From positions 1 to 64,000 of IMG/VR virus record IMGVR_UViG_3300050343_000135: 64,000 nt of DNA, one strand, 5' to 3'. A model generated the notes under the pieces. It did not search any database. It was not told the DNA's origin and saw nothing but the letters and a program-made list of their open reading frames with translations. A program made the translations under genes and the position numbers. How positions within the stretch are numbered: position 1 is the stretch's first letter; each line of letters begins with the position of its first letter. The DNA comes from a virus. Positions 41,230 through 50,059 of the stretch are shown here, piece after piece.

Positions 41230-42963
41230 TTATTTTTCGATGGTATATATTTTAACTGGTTCCGATTTTCCTTTTACAGTTACATTCATCTAAAAACTTA
41301 TAGTCAAATCCATCTACTAAACTGTGTTCAGATATTATTAAATCTGCATCATAGTTCTTACAACTTGATTCTAACCTAGCAGCAAGATTAACAGCATCAC
41401 CCAGAACGGAATAGTCAAACCGAGTACTACTACCAAAGTTTCCAACAACGCAGGCCCCGTATTGATTCCAGCTCCTGTGTTAATTTGGTCAAGGCCCTCT
41501 TCCTCTAAGTGTTTCATTTAATTCTCCTAGTGCTACTCTCATTTCAAGATAGCTGCTTCTGTGGCTTTTCTTTCTTGTTCTTCTACATCTAGAGGAGCGT
41601 TCCAAAAGCCATAATGCAATCGCCCATATATTTATCAATTGTTCCTTCGTGTTTAAGAATTATCTCAGTCTGGTTGTCTAGAAAACGATTTATAAGTCTG
41701 TGTAAGACCTTGTGGGTCTGATTGGTATTTTTCAGAAATTGGTGTGAATCCTCGAATATCAGAAAAAAGAAAAGTGAGTCGTTTTGTCTCCCCACCCAAT
41801 CTCAGTAATGTGAAGGGTCTTTTTGTAATTTTTTTACCAAAGCAGGGCTAACATACGTCCCGAATTGTTGTTTAATTCCATTCTCAAGAAAACTGCGTAA
41901 TGAAATTCCTGAAAGTTATGATAGCTCCAGAATAAAAACCCGATAAAATTGTGCCAGAAACGTCAAACTAAGTAAGAAGATTTGTACATTTCCAGGGTTA
42001 AAGTATATAAGGCCTCCAATAGTAAGTGCTAATACTGGAAGTGACAGCCATATACGAGATGCTGTAATCCAAAGTAATAGTAGAGCCAGAAGGGCGGCTC
42101 CTAGCTCTACTGCTACACTCCATGTCGGTTGATGGATGGGCTGTTTCCTTCTATAAGTGAATGAAGTACGTTTGCTTGTATTTCATGAGGGTATACTGCT
42201 CCTTGTGCTGTAGGCACGGGATTGGTTACACCTTCAGCAGTTACTCCAAAGATAACAAAGGGAGCAGGTATAGGATTCTCCATGTACTCTGCTGCAGTTT
42301 GTCTATAGAAAACATTTTGTTGAATCCATACTCTTGCGTTTGCGTCTGTATGTATAAGTGGATAGTTTGGTATACGTACCCATTCTATGCCACCTTCGCT
42401 TGTCTTAATTTGATAACTTGGATCACCGACACCAACTCTCAACATCTCTAACGCAAAAGAGGGATATAATCCGTCTTGGCTACTTACGACTACGGGAAGT
42501 CTTCGTACGACTCCGTCTACTTCTGGGCTTGAGTTTATTAGTCCCTACGCCTTCTGCTGTTACTTGTAACTTTGGTAGTTGTCTTAAAATTCCGGGATAG
42601 TTGAATAGCCATTCTTTTGGGTCACCTCCTAGTTGAGCAGTACCTACATGAGGCCCTGCTTTTGATGCCTGTGTTGAAGCTGCATAAGCTAAAACACTTG
42701 GTTTATTTGATAGTGAGTAGGCAAGTGTGTTGTCGTACTCAATACCGCGTAAGTCGGGATCGGGCATGAGAATCGTAAAACCGGGAACACCCGATGTCAT
42801 GTCTATCATGCTTGCGAATAGGCTTCTTGGTAGTGGATAACCTCCGTAGGCTTCTACTATCTCTTCATCTAAATCTACAAGAAGTATGTTTCTCGTTTTG
42901 TAGCATGTTTCTGTTAAATTTGCACCTAGACATGCTTCAAAGATAATTCGTAAATGTTTCCAT
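41230..42963 (-). CDS. CHASE2-transmembrane-class III adenylate cyclase (several frameshifts)
   Basis: Likely start ATG 42963 (METFTNYL). Periplasmic CHASE2 sensor: [60 protein letters not shown]. Then hydrophobic helices ([19 protein letters not shown]). Catalytic domain: [16 protein letters not shown] with the first metal Asp, [16 protein letters not shown] with the adenine-selecting Lys and second metal Asp, [19 protein letters not shown] with the purine-specifying Asp and transition-state Asn/Arg, ending [10 protein letters not shown] at TAA 41230. All key residues of an ATP cyclase are present although the frame changes at least five times. A first membrane helix was not found. Confidence 0.7.
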
Positions 42964-43096
42964 TATAGTTCAAGGAGAAAGTATTAGGAACTTGTTTATC
43001 CTCAAAATGTTTAGTCTCTTTTAAATAAGGGTTCCAGATTAAGTATTTATGTAGTCCTTCATGAGAAAATATCGTACTATTATCAAGTTTGTTCAT
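42926..43096 (-). CDS. Hypothetical small protein upstream of the cyclase
   Basis: 56 residues (MNKLDNSTIFSHEGLHKYLI...KHV). ATG overlaps the upstream TGA. It overlaps the proposed cyclase start by 38 bases, so it may really be the cyclase N-terminus separated by an indel. No motif recognised. Confidence 0.35.
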   Translation of the reverse strand: MNKLDNSTIFSHEGLHKYLIWNPYLKETKHFEDKQVPNTFSLNYNGNIYELSLKHV

Positions 43097-43268
43097 ATTA
43101 GATCCCATCCATGATTTGCTATAGCGTTAAGTATAATAAAGATACAAGTTGCCATATGTGTAAACCACCAAATAGTTCGTATGATAGCTATCTTATCTGC
43201 TTGAGAATCAGTTTCTCCTACTTTCTCTCCAAGGGACTTTAGCCCACAAGTCTCCAGTATTTATTCAT
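43093..43268 (-). CDS. Small membrane protein (one frameshift)
   Basis: ATG 43268 (MNKYWRL), frame change near 43240 into GLKSLGEKVGETDSQADKIA, then a membrane helix TIWWFTHMATCIFIILNAIA and NHGWDLI. About 58 residues. Lies between the DUF5658 gene and the cyclase, with short overlaps on both sides. Confidence 0.4.
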
Positions 43269-43610
43269 TGTCTATAATTATTTTTGTATTGTTTATTACG
43301 GCTAAAGTTACTAGGAAGTATTGGCAAAGAGTACAAAACTTTCATCTTCTTCCCAAAATATTCCTCCGTATCTTGCAAGTTCAGTCCACACTAATTTATG
43401 TGCTATAAGTCTTGTCAAAGAAGGGTCTGCAGGTAAAAAAGGATTTGCTTCTGATGCGTAGCCTTGTTGTACTGCATGATAAGTAGTAAGTACATCTAAT
43501 GTATTGATTACAAAGTAGTACTTATGACTGGGTCTTTCAAAGTCAATTCTCATTTGGAACTTGCTACGTTCTATGAGTTTGCCGTCTATCTCTATTTGGT
43601 ATAGTCCCAA
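43261..43610 (-). CDS. DUF5658-like membrane protein
   Basis: Core YFVINTLDVLTTYHAVQQGY, ASEANPFLPADPS and LIAHKLVWTELARYG match the short DUF5658 pattern (TLDVxTT... EANP). One indel near 43318 is needed to reach the hydrophobic end FLVTLAVINNTKIIID and TAA 43261. About 115 residues. An inner-membrane protein of unknown function in the FecR/cyclase cluster. Confidence 0.5.
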
Positions 43611-43616
43611 GGAAGA

Positions 43617-44747
43617 TCAACCTCCAGATTGACGGATGCGAATAGTGGATTGACCACCAGAATTAAGAATAATGTTATATGCTTTACCATCTTGCTCAAT
43701 TATTATATTATAGCTTGTCTCACCATTGAGATCTAAGTTGTACTGATTGTGATGACGCTACGAATAAGTAGTTATCTTTTCAGCGTCCCCAAAAGTTAGT
43801 AATTTGTGTAGTTGGATCTTGTCCAAACAATGTACCTTGTATATCAAATTCTGAAAAAAGCTTGATGCTCCTCGTTGTTCTGCTATTGCAAGAGCATCTA
43901 GTTCTTCGATAACTTCTAATAAGTCTTCGAGAAAGTTTACATCTAAGTAATCTATATCAAGTTCATTAAAAGCTAAGTTATCTTCTGTCAAGGTAAGTCT
44001 ATATCTAACCCGTCGTAAGCGAGGTAATCGACATCAAGAATATTGTCATGAGAGTCATCATTTCCAACTCTGTCCTGCAATTCATCTTCTTCTTCATTTT
44101 TAGGAGGGCTTACTATAAGCATATTGTCTATGATGTCTAAAGTGATAAGTCTAGTATCATTGGTTTGTAGTTGGTGTACTTTCCCACATACTAGTAACAG
44201 TAGATTCATAAGGTTTATTTAATATGACTTCTCCCATAGCCTGTTGCTAACTACAATCTCACCTGAGGGAAGTCCCGTATTTGTGTCTGGTAAGTAAGTA
44301 TTACTAAACTTCTACCCAACTCATCTACAGTAACTGTGAAGTCAGTTCCACGAATTGCAATACTGTGATGTTGGTGTTTCGAGATCTTAATATTTTTCTT
44401 TATTAATCTTCACCAATCCACCTGTTATAAATCGTGCTGTTCCACTTGCAAACTTTCATCGACATCTGTGACTTACTAGGGATTGGGTCAAAGATTACTT
44501 TGTCTATTATAAGTTTACTGTGTTCTGTTAGTCTGACTACTGAATTGTCTAGGAATGTTATACCTACTCGCCCATTAGCTGTACGTACATCATCCATTTG
44601 CTCAATGTCAAATCCTAAGTCCGTTTCGTAGGGCTTGTCTCTAAGTACTTGCCCTACTCCACGTAGTTCTGTAATGCTTCCTATATCAGCATGAAGTGGT
44701 AGTCCCACCATCATTCTGAATAACACAAATATTGCTATTGCTCGCAT
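43617..44747 (-). CDS. FecR-domain periplasmic protein with curlin-like C-terminus (frameshifts)
   Basis: ATG 44747 gives a signal peptide (MRAIAIFVLFRMMVGLPLHA, cleavage before DIGS). FecR domain: GSITELRGVGQVLRDK, FDIEQMDDVRTANGRVGITF, LDNSVVRLTEHSKLIID, IAIRGTDFTVTVDELGRS. A long acidic middle follows (LDVDYLAYDGLDIDL, LEDLLEVIEELDAL), and the end at 43617 has NIIIEQDGKAYNIIL and IRIRQSGG, like curlin repeats. FecR proteins are periplasmic sensors or scaffolds; neighbour of the CHASE2 cyclase downstream and curli genes upstream. At least five frame changes. Confidence 0.6.
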
Positions 44748-45403
44748 TACTTTCAATTTTCAACCAGTCGGCTGCTAAAGTTGACTGCTGTTTAATAACC
44801 GCAGTATTACTACTCTCCCTCTAAGTCGAGGTAGAAGTATTTAGCATCGCTTGAACTAGCTCCATATCCGGATTGGATAAAAGTTAAGTTATTGCTGTCT
44901 CCAAGAATATCCATATACATAGTAGCATAATCTAGCATCTATGTCTACAGTTGCATCATTACTATCACCATCGATAATCCAATCAATGTCTAAGTAACTT
45001 GCTCCTGAAACTTCTGCAATGTCTATATCTGCAATGTTGAAGGAACCAGTGACATCAATGTTAATATCATTGCTGTCTGCTGTGTTTAGCCCGGTTGTGT
45101 CCATGCTAAAGTCCCATTCATTGGAGTCTCCATCAAATTCAAAAAAGCCAGTAAAGTTATCACCAAATATTCCATCGGTGAAAAACTTATTAGAGCTTCC
45201 TATTTGATTGATGTCGAGTGTCATTGTTGATCCATTTAGAATTGCTGCTGTCATTGAACCTGTAATTGCATCATCACCACCAATTATATTGCTAGATCCG
45301 AGCTGTTCAATATCAATAGACTTGCATTATCTCCTGTCTGGTCAATATAGATTTCGTTGTCTGCGAACAGACCAATTGATAAAAATAAGATTAAAAACCT
45401 CAT
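44686..45403 (-). CDS. Curlin-like secreted amyloid subunit (CsgA/CsgB type; frameshifts)
   Basis: ATG 45403 overlaps the csgG stop. Signal peptide MRFLILFLSIGLFADN, then EIYIDQTGDNAS, IDIEQLGSSNIIGGDDAI and LDINQIGSSNKFFTDG: the Q-x-G-x-x-N periodicity of curlin repeats, followed by Asp-rich strands (FDGDSNEWDFSMDTT, DSNDINIDVTGSFNIAD). The C-terminus (NSNICVIQNDGGTTTSC) holds two cysteines. About 235 residues, two or three indels. It overlaps the FecR start by about 60 bases. Substrate of the adjacent CsgG channel is the natural inference. Confidence 0.6.
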
Positions 45404-46271
45404 CTTAGTCTCCCATATAGTACTTCCAGTACCCTTGTTCCTGTCCTTGCGATACCTACTAATTCAGCTACTGCTGTTTCAATGGCTGCTTGTATTGCTA
45501 TATACTTAGGCTTCGTTCATGGCGTTGCCAGTTTCGAACTCAATCAAGTCATTATCTGAATGAAACCTAAAGTAATCGGTTACTGACTAAGCCCTACGGA
45601 GAGGATTGCTTTTGAAGTAAGGATGTCCAATAAGAATTTCTCCTGTACTCACAGAAACCATTCTTATTGATATCACCACTTTATCCTCACGATATTGCTT
45701 AGAGTTTCCTATACCTAAATAGCGGGCTCCAACTCCCCCGGTTAGCAAGTTAGTATTATAATCTACTAATACCTCCTTCTAAAATAAGACTCCAGCATAC
45801 AGTAAGTGGTAACTGTTTGTCTTTCGTCATCAAATTTTTCACGAGTAGAACGAATTAACTGACGCTCCTTAGTTAGGTGGTCTAATCCTTTTCTTTCTAC
45901 TACTTTGAAGAAATTTTGATATGTTTGAGTGCTCTTATTAAGTAAGCTTCTGGAGCTTGTGTTATGGCACTAGAGAAATCTGCGATTCCATCTCTTGATT
46001 TTCTTTGACCTGTTAGGTCTTCAAATTTATATATAGCAACAACGGGCGTTCTTGCCGGTAGGGGTAGATTTTGTATTGCTTTTGTTACTGGTTTTTCAAG
46101 TATAGCGTCTCCTGAGAAGCATTTTGCTTTACTTACGACAATGTTTACTAAGATATTTGTAGTCGTTGTTCTGGATTCCATCATACAAGGAGATACATAA
46201 CCGATAATATGCCAGTTTGCACAACTAGAAACCAAAGTCGCCAATAGGGATAGTAATAGTAGTTGTCTCAC
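45400..46271 (-). CDS. csgG: CsgG-like curli secretion channel lipoprotein (frameshifts)
   Basis: GTG 46271 with lipoprotein signal LLLLSLLATLVSSC (lipobox LVSSC). Then LPARTPVVAIYKFEDLTGQR, IADFSSAITQAPEAYLIRAL, FFKVVERKGLDHLTKERQLI, LFEGGISRLDYNTNLLTGG, VGARYLGIGNSKQYREDKVV and DYFRFHSDNDLIEFETGNAM follow in the exact order of CsgG. Reading changes frame three or four times. CsgG forms the nonameric outer-membrane pore for curli subunits. Upstream is CsgF, downstream a curlin-like gene, matching the curli gene grouping. Confidence 0.8.
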
Positions 46272-46283
46272 CTGTTGCTCTCA

Positions 46284-46747
46284 TTAAATATGGTCATTGT
46301 TATTGTAATTCCATCTGTTGTCCATGTAATTCAGATTATCATACAATTGAAATGATCCTTCCTCTGCAGGGTTTTCTCCGAATAGGCTATCAACTAGCTG
46401 TCGGGATAACTGTGCATATACTCTACTTTCAAAGTTCTTAATAAATCTTGCGAGAGTTGTATTATCTGCTTCTCTCTTTGCTGCGTCTGCTAAAGCTTTG
46501 ATCTCAGCTTTTACTGCGTCCTTTTTTGTTTGTTCTTGTGAGTCAATCGTTAAGTAATGACTTGATGTTCCCGAGCCTGAGAATGAAGGACTCTTAAATC
46601 CGAACTTGATTTCATCTGCTTGCTAGTTCCCATATAAGTAGAGGAAGTATAGTGAGCCACCACCAGTGTGTAACTGGTTGGTACTCTTTCTTATTAGACA
46701 AATTGTCTGCTGTTCGTTGAAATGACTTCTCTTTTATCTGTCTTCAT
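46284..46747 (-). CDS. csgF: CsgF-like curli assembly factor (frameshift in signal peptide)
   Basis: ATG 46747 (MKTDKREVISTNSRQF), then after an indel a hydrophobic signal WWWLTILPLLIWELAS. Mature start DEIKFGFKSPSFSGSG and HYLTIDSQEQTKKDAVKAEI match CsgF, whose N-terminus plugs into the CsgG pore; LARFIKNFESRVYAQLSRQL completes the helix. Ends at TAA 46284. About 150 residues. Directly before csgG. Confidence 0.7.
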
Positions 46748-46976
46748 TTTCTTTCAATTGTAAAACTGTGTCTAGTTTCTTTTGGAGACGAATCATATCG
46801 TTATCCAACATTCTTATCTGGTCTATTAGACTAAGAATAGTCATTTTCATATCTTCAATTGCAGGATCAATCTTTTCTGTTATAGTAGTCCATACAAAGT
46901 ATACGAAATACCCTAAACCGACCATTGCAACAATTGGAAAACCAAACTGCTGAATTGCATCAATCACGTCTTGCAT
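46734..46976 (-). CDS. Small membrane/coiled-coil protein, paralogue A
   Basis: 80 residues: MQDVIDAIQQFGFPIVAMVG with a helix through LGYFVYFVWTTI, then MTILSLIDQIRMLDNDMIRL coiled coil. The layout (amphipathic start, one helix, DxxxLxxxI(K/R)xxxNDMIR) repeats in the next upstream gene, indicating tandem duplication. Function unknown. Confidence 0.5.
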   Translation of the reverse strand: MQDVIDAIQQFGFPIVAMVGLGYFVYFVWTTITEKIDPAIEDMKMTILSLIDQIRMLDNDMIRLQKKLDTVLQLKENEDR

Positions 46977-47283
46977 CTATACTCCCACTCTCTACAAAGT
47001 TTTCTGCTCTAGAGATTCTATCTAAATCGGGTGTAAGTCCAAGTGCAGTACTGACGCTCATGTCTATTCGAATCATATCATTGTTCATAGTCTTAATACG
47101 AGTAATTAGCATACTTGAAATACCTTTGACTTCTTGAGTATCTCCAACTACATCATCCATTATTTTTCGTATGATTAAAAAGATAAAACCGCCCATGAAC
47201 AATGCGGCGGCTATTGGTGCTCCTACTTGAGCAATAACATCAAATATACCTAGCTCTTCCATGGACACCACGGTAAGACCCAA
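46960..47283 (-). CDS. Small membrane/coiled-coil protein, paralogue B
   Basis: Either from 47283 or, more likely, from the internal Met at 47262 (MEELGIFDVIAQVGAPIAAA). Membrane helix AAALFMGGFIFLIIRKIMDD, then SSMLITRIKTMNNDMIRIDM, echoing paralogue A. About 100 residues. Could be holin-like or a membrane anchor. Confidence 0.5.
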   Translation of the reverse strand: MGLTVVSMEELGIFDVIAQVGAPIAAALFMGGFIFLIIRKIMDDVVGDTQEVKGISSMLITRIKTMNNDMIRIDMSVSTALGLTPDLDRISRAENFVESGSIDARRD

Positions 47284-47286
47284 TAT

Positions 47287-47466
47287 TTATAAAACATTTA
47301 TTATCTCCTGATTAATTGCCATACAACCAAACATACCGCCAAAGACCACTAATTGTACCACACTTGCGTATGCTACCTGTCTCATTGGATGAATCTGTAC
47401 TATCTTCTCTATCCAGCTCTCCGAAGGCGATAAGTTTACTGCTTGTAATATCTTTTTAGAATCCAA
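47287..47466 (-). CDS. Small membrane protein downstream of IscA-like gene
   Basis: 59 residues from TTG 47466 (MDSKKILQAVNLSPSESWIE), helix QVAYASVVQLVVFGGMFGCM near the end. Its start overlaps the IscA-like stop, indicating coupling. Unknown role. Confidence 0.4.
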   Translation of the reverse strand: MDSKKILQAVNLSPSESWIEKIVQIHPMRQVAYASVVQLVVFGGMFGCMAINQEIINVL

Positions 47467-47773
47467 CGCTTACTCCACACCCACATCTGTAGGTTTCCTT
47501 TGGATTAATAAAAACAAAACTTTCATTTAATCCCTCTATTTTATAATCTAGTGTTAATCCTTCTATGTACGGGGCGGAAGTCGGGTCGACTCTAAATCGA
47601 ATCATCCCCCAATCCAGTACCAAATCACTTGGATAAGTTTCACGACTAAAATCAAAACTATACTCCATACCGCCGCAGCCGCCCCCAGTAATACCAAGTC
47701 TAAAAGACGGGTTCTCCTGTTGGCCTGCTTTCTGTACAAGTCTAGTATACGCTTCATTTGTTATTTCAATCAT
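47456..47773 (-). CDS. IscA/HesB-type iron-sulfur carrier
   Basis: 105 residues. FRLGITGGGCGGMEYSFDF and the C-terminal YRCGCGVSVGF place the three conserved cysteines of A-type carriers exactly (C...CGCG, last seven residues before the stop). A-type proteins hand iron-sulfur clusters to client enzymes. The upstream gene overlaps by 8 bases and an IscU-like gene is 340 bases further upstream, so a two-part cluster-building set is present. Confidence 0.8.
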   Translation of the reverse strand: MIEITNEAYTRLVQKAGQQENPSFRLGITGGGCGGMEYSFDFSRETYPSDLVLDWGMIRFRVDPTSAPYIEGLTLDYKIEGLNESFVFINPKETYRCGCGVSVGF

Positions 47774-48065
47774 CTCTTTTCCAACTTATATCGGACTTGG
47801 TCTCAATAGCGTCCTGAGCCGCCTGTATGTAATCTCTATCTTCGTCAGAGAGTACAGACCAGAATTTACTTATAGTTAATGTATGTTCATAAACTTCGTC
47901 GGGTTCTTGAAAATGATAGTCATTTTCCATCATTTCCTGGAGCTTGTCCATTCTTTGATTTATCTTGGCTCTTAGTCCGAAGATTCTTTCCCAACCATCA
48001 TCATACTTTTTGTTTGACGATTTCGTTGTGAGTGTATCTCCTGTTATTTCGTTTTTTGTTGCCAT
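47766..48065 (-). CDS. Conserved hypothetical protein between IscA and IscU genes
   Basis: 99 residues, helical, acidic: GWERIFGLRAKINQRMDKLQ, FWSVLSDEDRDYIQAAQDAI. Overlaps iscA-like gene. Not a known Isc partner; no motif recognised. Confidence 0.5.
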   Translation of the reverse strand: MATKNEITGDTLTTKSSNKKYDDGWERIFGLRAKINQRMDKLQEMMENDYHFQEPDEVYEHTLTISKFWSVLSDEDRDYIQAAQDAIETKSDISWKRDD

Positions 48066-48110
48066 TTTCTATTACCACTCTTACGACTCTTTGTATTCGG
48101 CCGCTTTTCA

Positions 48111-48524
48111 TCATATTGTTAAATTTTTTCCACATTTGTTTTCCCAGTTCTCAATTGCTTGTTTAATTGAGTCTTCGGCTAAAACAGAACAGTGTAGTTT
48201 TATGGGAGGTAATTCTAATGCCTCCGCTATGTCTTTATCTTTTATTAGTTTTGCTTCTTCTATTGTTCTGCCTTTCAGCATTTCTACGAACATTGTGGAA
48301 GAGGCGATTGCACTACCGCAACCATAGGTTTTAAACTTGACATCTATTATCCTATCAGTTGAGTCTAGTTTAAGTTGTAGTTTCATTACGTCACCACAAG
48401 CGGGAGCGCCTGTAATGCCTGTTGCTACTTGGGGGTCTTTAGGGTCGAATCTTCCGACGCTAAACTGTTTCGGACTATTTAAAACTTCATAAAACCTTTC
48501 GGTGACTTTTTTACTGTACGCCAT
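48111..48524 (-). CDS. iscU: IscU/NifU-like iron-sulfur scaffold
   Basis: 137 residues. The three cluster-ligand cysteines sit in GAPACGD (with the conserved Asp), KTYGCGSAIASS and KLHCSVLAE (with the preceding His), as in IscU. The protein builds 2Fe-2S clusters before transfer. Start overlaps the small-terminase-like gene stop, placing it second in the transcript from the promoter at 48991. No cysteine desulfurase is visible, so it would use host sulfur supply. Confidence 0.8.
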   Translation of the reverse strand: MAYSKKVTERFYEVLNSPKQFSVGRFDPKDPQVATGITGAPACGDVMKLQLKLDSTDRIIDVKFKTYGCGSAIASSTMFVEMLKGRTIEEAKLIKDKDIAEALELPPIKLHCSVLAEDSIKQAIENWENKCGKNLTI

Positions 48525-48984
48525 CAGTGTTCTTTAAGAGTTTTTCCATTAACTTTCCATAGTTACCGGATCCGAAACTGCCATCATTTACTTGAATATT
48601 TGTTTGTTGTTTGATACTCGTAGCCTGTGCTTTTTCTAGTTCTGCTTGAGCCTTGATTTCGTCCATTCTCATTTTGTGTGCCATTTGAAGTAGGTCTGCC
48701 AGGTCTTTACTAGTATAAATTTCTGACTCTTCTGCTTCTTCCATTTTTTTATCGATTAGTGTATCTAGTGTATCTGCTAGTTTAAATCTATTTCTATATC
48801 CCATATCTAAATAGACAGTGTCAATATATTGTTTGACTTCCCTACGGTTTAGCATTTCGCTTATAACGTTTTGCTTTACTCCTAATCTATGGCTAACAAC
48901 GGATATAGAGCCGTGCTGCAAATATGAATTTGCGATCTCTAACCCTTCTGGACTTATTTTTGTTGTTAATGCTACGCTTGACAT
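48511..48984 (-). CDS. Small terminase-like DNA-binding protein
   Basis: 157 residues. An N-terminal helix-turn-helix (YLQHGSISVVSHRLGVKQNV, ISEMLNRREVKQYI) is followed by a long helical middle and a Gln-rich end, the arrangement of small terminase subunits. Its ATG (48984) lies exactly where transcription should begin below the -10 box, so the message should be leaderless. First gene of the leftward transcript that ends with terL about 10 kb further on. Other HTH functions cannot be excluded. Confidence 0.55.
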   Translation of the reverse strand: MSSVALTTKISPEGLEIANSYLQHGSISVVSHRLGVKQNVISEMLNRREVKQYIDTVYLDMGYRNRFKLADTLDTLIDKKMEEAEESEIYTSKDLADLLQMAHKMRMDEIKAQAELEKAQATSIKQQTNIQVNDGSFGSGNYGKLMEKLLKNTDGVQ

Positions 48985-48990
48985 AGTATA

Positions 48991-49019
48991 ATTATACTAA
49001 AAATGGAACCATATGTCAA
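48991..49019 (-). promoter_or_regulatory. Sigma70 promoter, leaderless geometry
   Basis: TTGACA, 17-base spacer, TATAAT, then 6 bases, then ATG (48984), so position +1 falls on or next to the start codon. Confidence 0.75.
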
Positions 49020-49569
49020 GAATTATTTATCCATATGTATCATTATGATACTACACGGCGCTTTTTATATACTTGCAAATTTTTTAAAGTTGTACGTGCG
49101 GGGGAGCCTGAGCGTGGGTGTAAATGTCGGTCTATGAACCCCCCACCTATGCCGACCAAAAATTGAACAATACCCCTAGAAGGAACAGAGACGCTCTCTA
49201 AGGCTCTCTAATGAAAAAGAGGTGCATAGGCATTAAAAAATAAATAACGCCTTAGAGAGCGTTTTTGCTATGATTCGCGATATATATCATAATAGGTCTA
49301 TCGTTAATGCGACTAAATAACGGCTAGATTCTCGGCGGGTTTATAAATATTACTGCCCAATGAGATATAAATTACTACCTTGCATATTTAGAAAACAAGA
49401 TTAAACGCTGTTTTAATTGGTGAAATACTTCGGTAAAACTTACAACGATTAGCTTAGGATTTAGGCTTTATATATTCCCAATATATAGAGTCCCATGAAG
49501 CGGAACTCTCGGAACAACGAGACAAAATAAAAATTAAAAAACTAACTAACTACATAGAGGTAAATAACT
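49020..49569. other. Divergent gene-free region
   Basis: 550 bases between the leftward operon and the rightward block. Holds the 14-bp inverted repeat at 49191-49262, a TCGGCGGGTT copy near 49332 and AT-rich hairpins near 49460-49485 (TATATATT/AATATATA). No consensus promoter is evident for the rightward genes. Confidence 0.4.
49191..49266 (+). terminator. 14-bp inverted repeat with T-run
   Basis: ACGCTCTCTAAGGC (49191-49204) and GCCTTAGAGAGCGT (49249-49262) pair perfectly across a 44-base loop and are followed by TTTT. Strong hairpin; terminator or attenuator. Confidence 0.55.
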
Positions 49570-49731
49570 ATGAAAAAGAAAAAGAACTATAAATTTAAAC
49601 TCTATCAGATGGTCAACGGAAAAAAGGTTAATTACGGCTCAACGCCTAGCATTAACTTTGCACGTGCTTCTGTAAAGAGACAACGAGAAAAAGGTATTGA
49701 GGCTTTTTGGATACCTTGCATTTATAAATAA
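49570..49731 (+). CDS. Small hypothetical protein
   Basis: 53 residues, basic start MKKKKNYKFKLYQMVNGKKV, then NFARASVKRQREKGIEAFWI. GAGGTAAATA precedes ATG. First gene of the rightward block; a hairpin follows it. Confidence 0.55.
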   Translation: MKKKKNYKFKLYQMVNGKKVNYGSTPSINFARASVKRQREKGIEAFWIPCIYK

Positions 49732-49741
49732 ACTAACCATA

Positions 49742-49770
49742 AAGGCTCTTAGGCACTCGCTAAGAGCCTT
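49742..49770 (+). terminator. Hairpin after the first rightward gene
   Basis: AAGGCTCTTAG and CTAAGAGCCTT pair over 11 bp with a 7-base loop. No T-run follows, so partial termination or mRNA stabilisation are both possible. Confidence 0.5.
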
Positions 49771-49788
49771 AAATTAAAGGGGGGTCTT

Positions 49789-49998
49789 ATGACTCATTCA
49801 GAACTAAACGAACTCATTAGAACGGCACACACGCTGTCTGATGATGATTTACTAATGGCATTTGAGCAGGTCGGCATAATTGCTGATTTTAATACTTGCT
49901 CGTTATCAATGGAGGAATACAATCTAATTAAGGCTGTATATTTCTTACTTGATTCAATGTGCAAGAATAGAGAATTAATAACTAATATAGAGGTTTAA
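49789..49998 (+). CDS. Hypothetical protein
   Basis: 69 residues, acidic helical (MTHSELNELIRTAHTLSDDD...). GGGGGG precedes the ATG by about 8 bases, an unusually strong ribosome site. No family recognised. Confidence 0.55.
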   Translation: MTHSELNELIRTAHTLSDDDLLMAFEQVGIIADFNTCSLSMEEYNLIKAVYFLLDSMCKNRELITNIEV

Positions 49999-50059
49999 AA
50001 TCTATAGGGTTAGAGTCGTTACCTAATACAAAAACGACTCATTTAATGGAGGTCATAAA

